Below, one piece after another: positions 14,201-24,781 of a stretch of 64,000 bases of DNA. The stretch covers positions 88,859-152,858 of the forward strand of contig JASANC010005037.1 of the NCBI GenBank assembly GCA_030248135.1, read 5' to 3'. The notes below the pieces were generated by a model. That model saw nothing but the letters and a program-made list of their open reading frames with translations, was not told where the DNA came from and made no database searches. Each line of letters starts with the position of its first letter. The first letter of the stretch is position 1. The position numbers and the translations under genes are program-made. Source of the stretch: Theristus sp. LFF4_11 (taxonomy: Eukaryota > Nematoda > Chromadorea > Monhysterida > Xyalidae).

Positions 14201-16230
14201 GCCAAAAAAGGATTTTTATTTTTCTCAAATACAATTCCTTCAAGGTTTTTTATTTTTCTCAAGTTCAATTCCTTCCACCGTAGTTGTTATTTTCTCTCAC
14301 ATGATGTTTTTTTCTGAATTTGGCTTTTTAATTTCTTTTTTAATCATTTATTTTCTGAAATTATTTATTTTTCTGAATTTGGACTCTTTTGAAAATTACT
14401 ATTTCTCAATTTATTATTTTCTCAATTTAATTAATTATTTTCAGACTTTATTATTTTTTGAATCGGAATTAAATATATATTTTTGCAATTTAATTGATTA
14501 TTTTTCTCAAATCGAACTCCTCCTAGTGCCTTGCCACCGTCGCCGCCCCCACCTTTTTTCAACTCACTGCCTCCCCTTTTTTATTTCTCTTTTTAATTAT
14601 TTATTTTCTGAAAATTATTTATTTTTTCTGAATTTGGATTTTTTAATATTTTTTTCTTAAAATTAAATATTTATTGTTGCTATTTAATTATTATCTTTTC
14701 GTGTGAAGGAGGCGCAGTAATGTTGAATGATGTGTGGAAAAGCCGCACAGCTGAAAAGTTGTTTCGCGCCCGAACGTAGTTCGAATATAAAATAAAATAA
14801 ATTTATTTAGTGGAGAAAAGATTCTGACTAGTTTTTCCCCAATTTCTTGCACAAATCTGCCGTCAGAATACGTCAAGTTTCGTTGATTTCAAATTGCCGT
14901 GCAGACATGAAACATTTTCTCTATCTATGCGTGCAAACGCATATTGGGTCACGTTTAATAAGAAGGATAATAATTAATTTCAACCACCTTATGCATGATA
15001 CCCTTACTACTAAGGAAATATTTGTCACAGGACGTGCTTCATAGTCCGTACTGGTAGAAAGCGTGCAGAATCAGCTGGTTTTTACACTTCAAGTAGCGAG
15101 AGACAGGCGATTTAGTGGACTGGAGAGGAGAACAACCAAGATTACAGGAAAAAGGATCACATTATATAGCAGAAGCACACATAATTACAGCTAGATAATT
15201 ACGATAATTGCCCATCATTAACTTTATTCTTAAGCTAGTCCAGTACTCGCAATCATCGTTTTCTGCTCGCCACATTGATCATCTGAGCGCATAATAATCA
15301 ACCTCAGAACGATCGAACGCGCTCCTACGATCTGTTGCATTTGGCCTCTGCCGCCGTCTCTTCGCCGCTTCACCTGTCGACAAAGCTGCACGAACTGCGC
15401 ACCACCGAACAGCTCGCAACGGACGAAGCGATCAATCGCGTGTTCACCGCTGCGGTGCGTTTTGCCGGTTGTTGTTGTTGTTGTTCATGGCACAGCGTGG
15501 CAAAGGTAGTGACGCAATTTGGCCCGATCGAGCGGGCTCGGTCGGGTGCGGACACGTTGTATGGGAGCTGCGTCGTTGTCCGCTTTGTTGTTGTTTTGTT
15601 TAGTAAACGCATTTGCTTGGTCCCGAGGAATGGTTGCAGCTGCAGCAATGAAAACAAAAACGTTGAAAGGTTCGTAGTTGATGTGACTCTACGACGAGGA
15701 GCACTGGCAGAGTAACAAAGATCACTAAGTTGACGCAGCTCCTACACAGCGTCCGTCCGTACCCGTCCGAGCCCGCTCGATCGGCCAAATTGCGTCACTA
15801 GCTTTGCCACCGGTTGTGCGATGAACAACAACAACTGGCAGAGTGGGCCTCAACACGCCCCACGTGCGGGCCAGCCGTCCATTTCCCGAAGCACACCGGA
15901 TTTTTGGTAACTTCGGGCTTTTTTTCCGGAAGCGTGCTTCAAAGAAAAACACGATGAATAAAAATGGATTTCAAGCGTTGCGTGGTGTGCACCGCGTACA
16001 CGGCCGCCAATCACGTTCTCTTCCATCGTCGTCATGATTTCGACTACGTGCTCGTCGTGGAGGCGGAGCTCTGTCGTCACTCGGTGCTGATTGGCCCGTT
16101 GCTACTCGCCAGACGCTTTGTGCTGATTGGTGGGCATGACGCGGCAAACCATTCAAAATCGATAGCGGAAACGTCACTGTTCACGAAGTTGATCGAGTCT
16201 GCGCCAGATACGGCGCTGTTGAAGTTGTGA
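1215..16230 (+). CDS. DNA2: DNA2-like nuclease with degenerate, truncated helicase domain (14 exons)
   Basis: DNA2 is the nuclear/mitochondrial flap nuclease-helicase of Okazaki-fragment processing and break resection. Exons: 1215-1731, 2059-2339, 2716-2877, 3091-3179, 3291-3567, 3924-3997, 4300-4504, 10181-10371, 11199-11317, 11513-11657, 12043-12230, 12397-12512, 15308-15454, 15976-16230. Phases agree throughout, giving 921 aa (human about 1060). The basic N-terminus has a PKRRK motif. The nuclease is intact: H291 (GTVVH), D410 (GKID), E427/K429 (VELKTGK). The FeS cysteines are C263, C518, C521 and C527. The beta-barrel and SF1 regions are recognisable, but Walker A is gone (about 741-752, VARSADSDC), motif II reads VLVVEAE (862-868) and motif III reads GGHDAANH (889-896). 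The protein ends just before the expected YRM motif. The exon 3 acceptor lacks AG. Identity is secure; exon 5 and exon 8 ends are inferred from phase. It could be a nuclease-only paralogue or a young pseudogene. Confidence 0.85.
2884..2979. mobile_element. Foldback MITE (AAGGGGCATTCATGAA family), copy a
   Basis: A 96-bp near-palindrome. Its left arm (AAGGCGCATTCATGAAACAG) is repeated inverted at the right end, with CRGTATWTAGTGACG following in both arms. It begins six bases after the donor GT of DNA2 intron 3. Further copies are at 25381-25489 and, partially, at 44799-44862. Confidence 0.8.
4846..6774 (-). mobile_element. Non-autonomous Helitron 1
   Basis: Read on the minus strand it starts TCTATAATACTAAAACAGG and ends in CTAG. 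Just upstream of the end is a GTGCCGTAGGCAC hairpin followed by GGGTCAATTTG. This is the Helitron signature: 5' TC, 3' hairpin plus CTRR, insertion between A and T, no target duplication. The interior is AT-rich with many CCCGTTCAAAATATCAAAAA-like sub-repeats and no Rep/helicase ORF. Confidence 0.8.
6775..8105 (-). mobile_element. Non-autonomous Helitron 2
   Basis: It abuts Helitron 1 directly with no intervening base. The minus-strand 3' end is the hairpin CGTGCCGTAGGCACGGGTCA followed by ATTGGCTAG, and the 5' end is TCATAATACTAAGATAATAG (first bases slightly decayed). The interior includes a roughly 120-bp direct duplication (about 7450-7700, TTGAGTTGTTCAGATAAAA). No coding capacity is visible. 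Confidence 0.7.
8106..9500 (-). mobile_element. Non-autonomous Helitron 3
   Basis: The minus-strand 5' end is TCTATTATACTAAAAATGC followed by a CTGT/GTCT run; the 3' end is CGGGTCAATTGGCTAG. It contains tandem repeats of about 180 bp with the motif TTTACCCGTTTACCTAAGCC. It is closely related, in reverse complement, to the plus-strand Helitron at 54153-55572. It abuts Helitron 2, and the base after its end is T, as expected. Confidence 0.8.
10675..10912. mobile_element. Palindromic-ended MITE with TGACGTCA motifs, copy 1
   Basis: The ends are inverted copies of CAAACGTGTCC followed within 20 bases by AAATGACGTCAT. An inverted copy of the whole unit, including flanking TATGACCTG and AATCCACAATAC, is at 32868-33107. 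It lies in DNA2 intron 8. Both ends carry the CRE/ATF palindrome TGACGTCA. Confidence 0.7.
13106..13872 (-). repeat. Tandem duplication of a 384-bp block containing an exon-like antisense ORF
   Basis: Two copies (about 13106-13489 and 13490-13872) agree at all but a few bases. On the minus strand each has a good acceptor (TGCTTTGCAG, exon start at 13445 in the right-hand end of copy one). A frame of about 110 residues follows with peptides such as FDSGNKMLAFEGNED and RRQIRQRELSYELVQELG. In the 13490-13872 copy the frame meets a strong donor (GTATGT), which is mutated in the other. I do not recognise the protein; it is polar and helix-rich. It could be a captured exon or a fragment of a gene lying antisense in the intron. 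Confidence 0.55.
14169..14200. repeat. CA dinucleotide microsatellite
   Basis: An uninterrupted CA run of about 30 bases inside DNA2 intron 12. Confidence 0.95.
14690..14980 (-). mobile_element. Helitron 1 fragment
   Basis: It is closely similar to 6230-6510 inside Helitron 1, sharing GGAGTAATGTTGAATGATG, AGCCGCACAGCTGAAAAG and CGAACGTAGTTCGAATA. No Helitron ends are visible, so it is a fragment. Confidence 0.6.
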
Positions 16231-18760
16231 AAAAAAATTTCCATCGGAGTTTTTTTGCTTCCCTCTTGATGCCTGCCTGATATTCTTCGCTGTTTCTGTT
16301 GTTCTTCTCAAAAAGCATTTTGCTGATTTTTCTACTTGTCATCGCTCTGTGATTGTTAGATGCACCTTTGTTTCATAAAGTTGGCCATGTTGCAATATTA
16401 CAGTAGTTTTGTGACTATTTCGGTTTTTTTTGTCAATTTATTCCTGTTCTTCCTTGTTTTCTCGGAACCACTTTTAATGTTCTGTATTTTGTGGACTGAA
16501 CCATGTTTCGTGCTGAATCGTTTTATACCAGGCGATCGTTAAAATATCGTTTTTTTAACAAAAAATGTCATATGAACCAAAGAAAAAAGAAGAAAAATTG
16601 TCATACGTTTTAATCACGTCTGCGTTTGTCGAAGTGACTCTCTTATCTCCAAATTACTTACAACCTGCTGCTTGCAACTGCAGATTGATACAATGTTTTC
16701 CTTCATTCTAACTTTGAAGTTATTAAAAAAAATAAATCCAGACCAGAAAAACCGTTCCCATTTCATTTAGCGGCGACCGGGCCTCAAGTTAAATCTGCCG
16801 GTGGCTAACGTAGCTTTACGTTTAATAGCAACCACAGCGTCTGTTGCCTGAAATGCTGCCAGTTCATTGCTGTAATGAAGCATAAAATCAACATTTTTGC
16901 CGCTGTAATGAAGCATAAAATCAACATTTTTGCCGCCTTTTCACCGTCACCTCTTCTTGATTGTTGGCCAGATTCGCGTGCTCCTTGACATCATTGCTTT
17001 CGGATGAACCGCTGCTGCTACTTTGTGTTTGCTGAAAATGTTTTTTTTCTCTACGCATATTTTAGCCTTGCTGCTTTTGCGCGCATTTGAGAGTTTCACC
17101 GTTTGGAACTTCATTTTCAAAGCGGCGTGTCGCAGATTCAGCGACATTTATATATTTTTTGTTTTCATGGAAGCTGATGAGGTAAAACAGTTGGCAAACC
17201 TCAGAACTGGTCGATGCAACTTTGAAACACGTGTGCAACACCAGGATCATCGTTACAGTTGTGCTAATTGAAACCATTTCTAGAACATAGAAGGTTCAAG
17301 TTGTTTTCAAACGGTATTTAATGAAGCAAACTAACTTGATTGAATAGCCGACAGCGCCACTATTTGTACGCCATTTTTACAATTGCACCTTGACAGCGGC
17401 TACTTTCAAGAATTTTTATGTGTTCTTGTGGGATGTTTTTACAGTCAAAACCCTGCTGCCCGAAACAAATGAACCCCCACGAAAACAAGATTAAATGGCA
17501 TTCCGAGATGTTATTGTGCAACCGCCTTTTTAGATGCCGCGTTTCAAACAACCGTATTACCTCTAATAAACCCCCATGGGGGTTTATTTCTTCAGCGACT
17601 TCTGGGGGTGGGGGTTTATTGTTGGGGGGGGGGGGGTTTATTGGTGGGGGGGGGGGTTTATTTGGAAACCATTTGTAGGGGTGGGCAAAATGGCAAAAAT
17701 ACCTTACCTGGAGGAAGGAAGCGAGAAATTGAATTTATTGTGGAAGGGGGGGTTTGGTTTTGGGGTGTGTGGGGGGGGGGGGGGGGTTTGGGGGGGGGTG
17801 GGGGGGGGGGGGGGGGGGGGGGGTTTGGGGGGGGGGGGGGGTGGGGGGGGGGGGGGGGGGGGGGGAGCTGTTGCAGCTCGGCCCACGCAACACTTTTTTT
17901 GGAGGTAAATGTTTATTGGCGACTGCTCAGATGACACAACGCAAATCGAGTGCACACATGAATGATCACAAAAAAGATTGTGTGAAATGAAATACCACAA
18001 GCGCCTCAAAAATGCATAACCCTGATTTTCTGGTACTTTCTGAAGATCTTCACCGAGTAGCTGTGTGGCAAACAAATCACGCGAACATGAAATGAACAAC
18101 AATAATAGAATTCGTTAGAAAATCACAATAATAATAATCACAAAACAACAAGCGATAACAAGCAAGATCAATCAACCCAAAAAGTACTAAAATGACTAAA
18201 CGAAACGTGTGTAACTAGCAAGCACACAGACGGACATACCTCAGTCGAGATTGCGGCTCTAAAATTTGGAAACCCAAAGCAGTTTCGGTCTATAGTTACT
18301 TCTAAGTTTTAAAAGCGGAAATCACTGCAACATTGACACGAGAAACAGTTACGAAAGTGTTCTACGCAGCAAAGTTATTCAGCTTGCAATACAAGATTAC
18401 AAAGAAAAACAACGGTTGAATAGATGCGCGAGGCTATTACAAGCGTATAAGAGTTTACGTGAAAGATGAGATAAAAGAGTTTTAATAACTAACTGTTACA
18501 ATCAACAAGTCAATTGAATTCATCGAAATTGATTTAAAAAAGGAAACCGCGCAATCGTATTCTGGCAGTGGTTGAGCGGGTCCGCTAAACCGAATATAAT
18601 GTGCAAACGGAAAACTGTTCCAACAATTTACTGAAAACATTTCGAAATTAAACAAAGTTCATAGAAACTGTTACGATACAATACAAAGCTTAAGTGGAAC
18701 TTTATTTAAAAAGAAGATTTGAAAACGTAGGTTGCTGATAACGAAAAAACGAAAACAACA
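16231..18760. other. Non-coding, AT-rich with G-runs
   Basis: This region lies downstream of the DNA2-like stop. I searched it for the missing helicase motifs (QYRM, VDKxQGRD, VAITRAK) and found none. It has a 33-bp unit (GCTGTAATGAAGCATAAAAT...) duplicated in tandem at about 16869-16936, and a G-rich element at 17552-17880. The long glycine or proline ORFs here are artefacts of G homopolymers. Confidence 0.6.
17552..17880. repeat. G-run element (ACCGTATTACC / AATAAACCCCC family), truncated, with potential G-quadruplexes
   Basis: It starts CCGTATTACCTCTAATAAACC, contains the palindrome AAACCCCCATGGGGGTTT and continues GACTTCTGGGGGTGGGGG. This is the same order as the complete element at 26301-26764. 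From 17745 to 17875 it is nearly pure G with scattered T/A, enough for many G4 structures. Run lengths are also the least reliable bases of any assembly. Confidence 0.65.
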
Positions 18761-21700
18761 TCGTCACTGAGAATAAAAGAGCCAGCAAACAAAAGTCCAC
18801 ATTTCGTTGGTTCGCTCAAAATCCGTTGTTAAACAGCAAAATGTTCGCCAGTTTGTCAACTCTTTTGCTCTGTAAGTGATTTTTAAAAAAACGACAATCG
18901 AATATTTAAAAAAAATCTGTACACAATCCACCGGGTGTGTCGGCCTGGTGCGTTTTTTTGTTGACGAGGATAACGCTGATCCCATGCATGGGCAATGTGA
19001 AATATTTCAACATAATTTCATTAAAAAAAATTAAAACACACACAAAAAATCAATATATACAGGAAACAGGCGAATTTTTTTGACATCTTGAACGGGAAAT
19101 CGCAGAAAACCCGCGCGGATACACATTGTGAATTTTTGTAAAGAAGCCTGTTCAGCTTCAGCGGTTTGACATTCGAAATGCTAAGTCGGATTTAAAAACG
19201 TTTGGGTTTTGTGTTTTTTGACTATAATGAGTGCCACTGTATCAGACATAGCTTCAACAGGCACGAGCCGCGGTGTGTATGCTGTGACTGCAAGTGTATG
19301 TGTTCAGGTTTGACCAGTTTAGTGGTTTCGTACAAAAGAAAATTAAAAATACGGTCAGTTAATTGAAAAAAAGATTCAAATGTTTTTAAATTGAACTAAC
19401 GATTAACGATTGAATTTAAAAAAATTCGATCCCGTTCAATTTCGACGCCAAATCAAAAACGATTTTTACGCCACGCGGCCGTGCCGTGCTGTCGTCTTTT
19501 TTGGTCCCGGTTTTGCGACCGTCGTCGCGCTCCGGGAGCTATGGAACGCAGCCATCCATTTTGGGCAGTGAAATGAGCGCAAACACTGAAAAAAAGTTCG
19601 GAAAACTTTTTAAAAGTCAGACAAAGAAGTTCTTTTTCTCTCTTTGTTCCTCCTTAGCCTCGAGTTTCCTTCTTTGACAAGCAAAGCTGTTCATCATTGG
19701 AGATAGTCGCTCTAGTCAGCTGTTTCGTCGCAATCAGCTGTTTTTCTTTCTCGAATTTAGTTTAGTCACAATTTTCTCGAAGGTTTTCTGCGCATCAGGA
19801 GATGGAAAAAATACGAACAAAAAAGCTCACAGAATCCAATGAGCACCAGCTGACTTAATCAATCTTCAAATGATCTATTAACAAACTTTGAGCATTCGTG
19901 CGTTTCTTACCGGAATGAGAAAAACCATGGTGTTGTTCTACAACAGAGCAGCAATGTCGCGACAGATGAAAATGGGGCTGAAAAACACATTCCGCAATCC
20001 GCAGTCACAGGTCAATTAAAACATGAATTCAACCAATCAGCAAGTCCAATATTCGAAATAGATCCATTCTGTACAAACAAACAAAAAAACAGAAAACTTA
20101 CTGTGTCATCCTCGTGTGCACTCGTGGATTTGCGTCGTGTCAATCTGAGCAACATCGCTGGGGAGTGCTATTGTAAGCCGAAGTGGTGCCTAGAAACCGG
20201 TGGTGTTTTTGTGGTGTGGTGTACATAGCCGCGCGGCGTGCAATCACAACGCTGTCGCCGACGTTGTATTTTGTTTTTTGGCCTTTAACCCATACTCGAC
20301 GGTGTTATTCTGAAAAAAAGCAGAAAATTAAAGTTGTTCTCTTCCTCCGAAAGTATAAAAGTAATGTCATTGACTCAAACCAATCAGATCTACTGTGCTG
20401 TAACGAACAACGAATATGAAACAACATGGCATGATGAAATTGAAATTTATAAATTTTGTCCTGAAAATCGCCAGACAATAGCATGCGCGTGGTGTCCAGC
20501 AGAGCGTGGATCAGATACGGACACAAATGAAATGCAAAGTATTTGACGATTTTATGGTCAAACCAGATGTACACATGTATAATCGTTAACACGAACGAAA
20601 GAACATGGACAAGTGTCATTTGTGCTTTCAGTCGTGTGTGTGACACTGATGATGCGTTCGAACAGTCAAAACCAACACATTTGAAAATACATATAACCCT
20701 CTAAAAATCTTGCATCATATTTTCTTGAAAAGATTATGTGGCTGATTCATACCAGACGACGCATTTGTAGTGGTCGAGATTGAGATTTTAAAACATATCA
20801 GAATATATAAAATACAACTGAACAGACTGACTGGAATACCACGTTCAGTCAGTGAATTCGTCACGCTGCTTCGTGAAAATTCTTTGTGCGTGTTGTTCGG
20901 GCGCGAAACGTATAGTTTCGAACGCAGCAAAACCCTTTTTACGCACAAAAACATGTGTGCGCGCGCACCCTTCATTGTGTTATGACTGACTAGTTTTCGG
21001 TGTCAAAACTGAAAAATTTCACACAAAATATACAGACATAACAAGATAACAACGTACAAAAACAGCATTTTCAATAGTTCTAACAACGCCAATCCCACAT
21101 TGCGCTGCTCTTAACACTATTATCTGTTTCCCATGCGTGCGATTCCACTACGGCACGAGATAAATAATGCCGCAGTCATACACACACGGCCACGACGCGG
21201 GATTCGTAGTAGTTTTTATTTCTGTCGTGTGTATTTTTGATGTTTAAACAGTTGGATTTTGCGGTGTTTGAAAACGGAAAACGAATGATATTTTTAGTTA
21301 TAGCCACGCGCGCGCGCAACACAGACCTAGTCCAGACAAAGACAAACGAGAATATATAAAAACTCGAATCGGCATTTTCAAAATGAAAGTTTTTCACTGA
21401 AAAATTTTGCTGTATTTTGAAATTGAATGCGTTTTGCTATGGGATAGCATATCGATTTCGTGCTCTGAGAGGAGCGGAGTTATATGTGTTGCCAGCCAAC
21501 TATACAAAGCATCAGTCTGTGCGCCCGTCTTGCGTCACTATAACAGCTGACTGCTTTATGAGAGCTGTGTCTGACTGACTGCCTGTGCTGGGTCCACTGA
21601 AGTAATTTTGAGTGGTGAGCTTCAATACATAAAAGTCGCAGTTGGCAAAGTAGCCACTGGCTACTGCTGCTAGTTCCGGGTTGCGCTGCTACTGCTGTTC

Positions 21701-22640
21701 CGTAATAGGACTAGGAGTCTGGTGTGCGGTCGTAATGCTCGTGGAGTCTTGACCAATTTGAAACTACAACACACACATGCATACATCGCATGTGCGTTCG
21801 AACAATGTACATACAACCACATGTATGTATAGGCAGAGCGCAGCAACTACTGACTGCATGGCCTTATTTATTGCATGGATACGTGCGCTGTTTAGCAAAG
21901 TAGTACTTTCCGATATAAGCGCTATGTAGTATCATACGTGCTTCAGCTTTTGCTATGTACGAACTTGCGTCATATTCAAACATAGAACATGTGTGTACAT
22001 GTATGTATGCATGTACGTACATATACGTACATGTACTACAGTATACACAACACACATATACGCAAACATACACACGCTACTTTCGGTGGATTGATTTCTA
22101 TTCAGCATGAATGCTTTTTTAGTTTCGAAACTTTAGTGTCGAGTTTTTGTGTCTGGTGCTATTGTAATTCGAGGCAGCAATACATACGGCAATAAAAAAA
22201 TGAAAACAAGTTCAACAAATCAACGCAACTTCAAAACGACGTGTAATAGAGCAGCGCCTAAAAATAGTTCAAACTGAGAACATATATTTCACACGAGAAC
22301 AGCGAAACTCACCAAGGTTGTTTTAAAACACACGAACAGAACGACGATAGAGAAAGCAAAAAGAGACAGACAAACCCAACGAAAAACATGTAATACAGGC
22401 TCGGTGTTACACTGAGAGCGTTGCGTGCGTCTCTGTCTGTTGCGTTCTAGAGAGCGCAAAGCGCGTTGCGGTTGTCAGCAAGACTGACAGAACGCGCACG
22501 GCATCGGCAATGTGCGCTGGCGCTGGAACGCCCAGCGGTGCAGCCGACGCTTTGCCAAACGCAGCGGCGGTGTGCAGTTTGCGGCCGGAAAAAAGGCACT
22601 AAGTCGAAAAACAAGAGCAATAAGACTGAAAAGGCATATG
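18761..22640. other. No recognisable gene
   Basis: Mixed AT-rich sequence. 21770-22080 is rich in TACATGTA/GTACATAC palindromic motifs. Short ORFs on both strands have no consistent coding signature, and I recognise nothing. Confidence 0.5.
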
Positions 22641-22657
22641 ATGTTGCGAATCACAGA

Positions 22658-23191
22658 ATGACGCTGGCATTATTGGCTATAGTTCTACTTATTACTGCCG
22701 CTTGTCCAAATGTACAGCCAATCAGTGAGCTGCACGCAAACGAGTGCAGAACAGAGACGGTTAAAAGTGTAACGCAACATGACGAGAAACACGAAATCAC
22801 AGAATTCGTTTTCGCCAAACATAGACCACCAATCGTTTGGAGCCTTTCTGCAAGAACAAAAAGTTCAAATCACAAACTTGTACATGTACAGACAGACACG
22901 TGCTATCTAATGTACATAGGACAGGCTGGGCAGGAGCACAAGTCCATCGCTGCTGTGTGTTGGTTACAGCGCACCAGACCTATCAAGCCTGGCGACAACG
23001 CAAGAGAGCGCGCGCTTTTCAAAACCACGGCGCGGCGTTACTTTTGCGTGCGCACGTTCGTACACGCACATATGAATTGTTCGAGACACACACATATCGA
23101 CCGCATACACACACCAACGCAGCGTGCACTGTACATGTGTGTGTGTGCAAGCGAGCGACTACAGCTGTACGCAGACATGTTCGACTGCTGA
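22658..23191 (+). CDS. Possible small secreted-protein ORF, unrecognised
   Basis: An ATG at 22658 opens a 177-residue frame whose first 20 residues look like a signal peptide: short polar start, hydrophobic LALLAIVLLITAA, then Cys/Pro. The rest is Cys- and His-containing but low in complexity, and the 3' part overlaps CA/TG-rich DNA that produces long ORFs on every frame. It has no family resemblance that I can see. The frame also stays open upstream to 22466. Most likely a chance ORF; a first exon cannot be excluded. Confidence 0.15.
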   Translation: MTLALLAIVLLITAACPNVQPISELHANECRTETVKSVTQHDEKHEITEFVFAKHRPPIVWSLSARTKSSNHKLVHVQTDTCYLMYIGQAGQEHKSIAAVCWLQRTRPIKPGDNARERALFKTTARRYFCVRTFVHAHMNCSRHTHIDRIHTPTQRALYMCVCASERLQLYADMFDC

Positions 23192-24781
23192 CAGCCACAC
23201 ATGTATACACTTTGAACTATACATGCCGCTTGCTGCCGACCAACTTGCATATACCACACACAGCTGTGTGCGCGTATGTCTGAAGAACTATCTACATGCG
23301 AGCAAAAACGAACGTGTGCGTATGTGTGTGTGTGTGCGTTTAGATGAGAGAGAGCGTTTCCAGCCGCAAAGCGCTGCGACGAGTTCAGTTTTGTTCAGTG
23401 GAATATGATTTTTCAAAAACGCGACACACACACACGCACACTGTAGTACCCGGTTGGACCGACTGACTGCACAGACCAAAGCACTAGTCACTTTCCTGTG
23501 TTGTGTTCCGTCTCAGACGACGTCGGTGCGTTGTCGCGTCTTGCCTTTCTCTCTCTCGTTGTCTCTATTCGTCTGATTTCGTTTACCATCATCGACTGTC
23601 GGCGCTGTGCGCTTGCTTTTTCTCGTTTTTTCCATTTTTTTCGCCTGGGCTGGCTCCAGCGATGGCGCGACGGCCAGATGGATTGTGTCCTCGACGGTAC
23701 GGTCGCGTGTGGTGTTTTGTTCTGATTGGAATGCGCGTCTGTCTCGGCGATGCTGATGAACGTGACAGGGTGTTTCGAGAAGAGAGCGAGAGAGAGTGTG
23801 CATTCTTTTTGAAGGTTGCAGTTTTTGAAAGAGCTTTTACAATGTTGCAAGCATTGCAACTGAGTTGTCGTAATGGACCACTCAGTGTTTCCGAATAAAC
23901 AGGTTGTAGAGTTGTGCATGGTTGGACCGAGCAACATTTGATTCATCACAACAAAATCAGATCGGTCGAAAAACTCCACAACACAAACAGTTACTGGAAA
24001 CCAATTTTGAAAAGGCGAATAAGTCTGGTTTCATTTGAACACATATACATGAAACACACGGCAAATAAAAAGTGACCAGAACAAAATGTGATTCGATTCT
24101 TTGTGTCATCGATCTTGCGCTGCACATGCACACACCCTGTTCCGATCTAATTCGAGCTTTGTCTGTCTGTCGGTTCGGAGCCCACCCGCCCGTTGAGAGT
24201 GTTTTTTATCGTCGTCTTTATTTTCAAAAAGCGATACAGTACGCCTGTGGACGCTCGTTCTCTGCCTTTATTGATCTCTCATATCAGTTTTTGTGTTTGA
24301 AGGCCGCCGTTTTCAAATTGTTGTTTTCTCCGGGTCTGTTTTTGAAACGCGATGTACTGTAATGAGTGTGGTTTAGTGGAAAAAACCGGTTTTGCTGAAG
24401 AAAGGTCTACATGGATGCAGTGTATGTTGATGTGCGTTTTTACATAGTTTTGCTATTTTTGGAAACATAGGTATTCAAAACATAACATAGGTTCAAATGT
24501 TCACAAATGAAGGGTATGTGTTTATGAACCAACGGACAAAATTGTGCAAAATTTTGCTAAAACATTGTGGAAACCAAAAAAAATGAATCAAAATTTTACA
24601 GACGTTTTTTGGCTCCACCGCAATTAATTTTGAAATATAACACCCTGTTTTTAGTTTATGTACCAAGAAAGCAAAAACCACATGTAATGTAATTCAATAG
24701 GTAATAATGGAAAACAAACAATTGAAAAAAAAACTATAACATTGTTTCCATTGAAATAGTTTTAAGACTAGTGTCGACGAA
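23192..24781. other. No recognisable gene
   Basis: The 5' part is CA/TG-rich. Overlapping ORFs on both strands at 23488-23979 are shadows of each other and none has a convincing family pattern. The 3' part is AT-rich and probably contains the 3' flank of the receptor gene that ends at 24782 on the minus strand. Confidence 0.5.

Larger units (their letters stand above)
12513..15307 (+). other. DNA2 intron 12 (2.8 kb) with duplicated block and AT-rich filler
   Basis: This intron separates the pseudo-Walker-A exon from exon 13. It holds a 384-bp tandem duplication (13106-13872), a CA microsatellite, an AT-rich stretch (14210-14690) and a Helitron 1 fragment (about 14690-14980). The donor is GTGAGC and the acceptor is CTCAG. 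Confidence 0.65.

Noticed and set aside
17576..18102. Overlapping glycine-rich and proline-rich ORFs
   Set aside because: They exist only because of G homopolymer runs, appear in all frames, and have no other protein-like sequence.
22466..23191. 241-codon ORF
   Set aside because: The 5' part has no start context and the 3' part is CA/TG repeat DNA; only the portion from 22658 is listed, at very low confidence.
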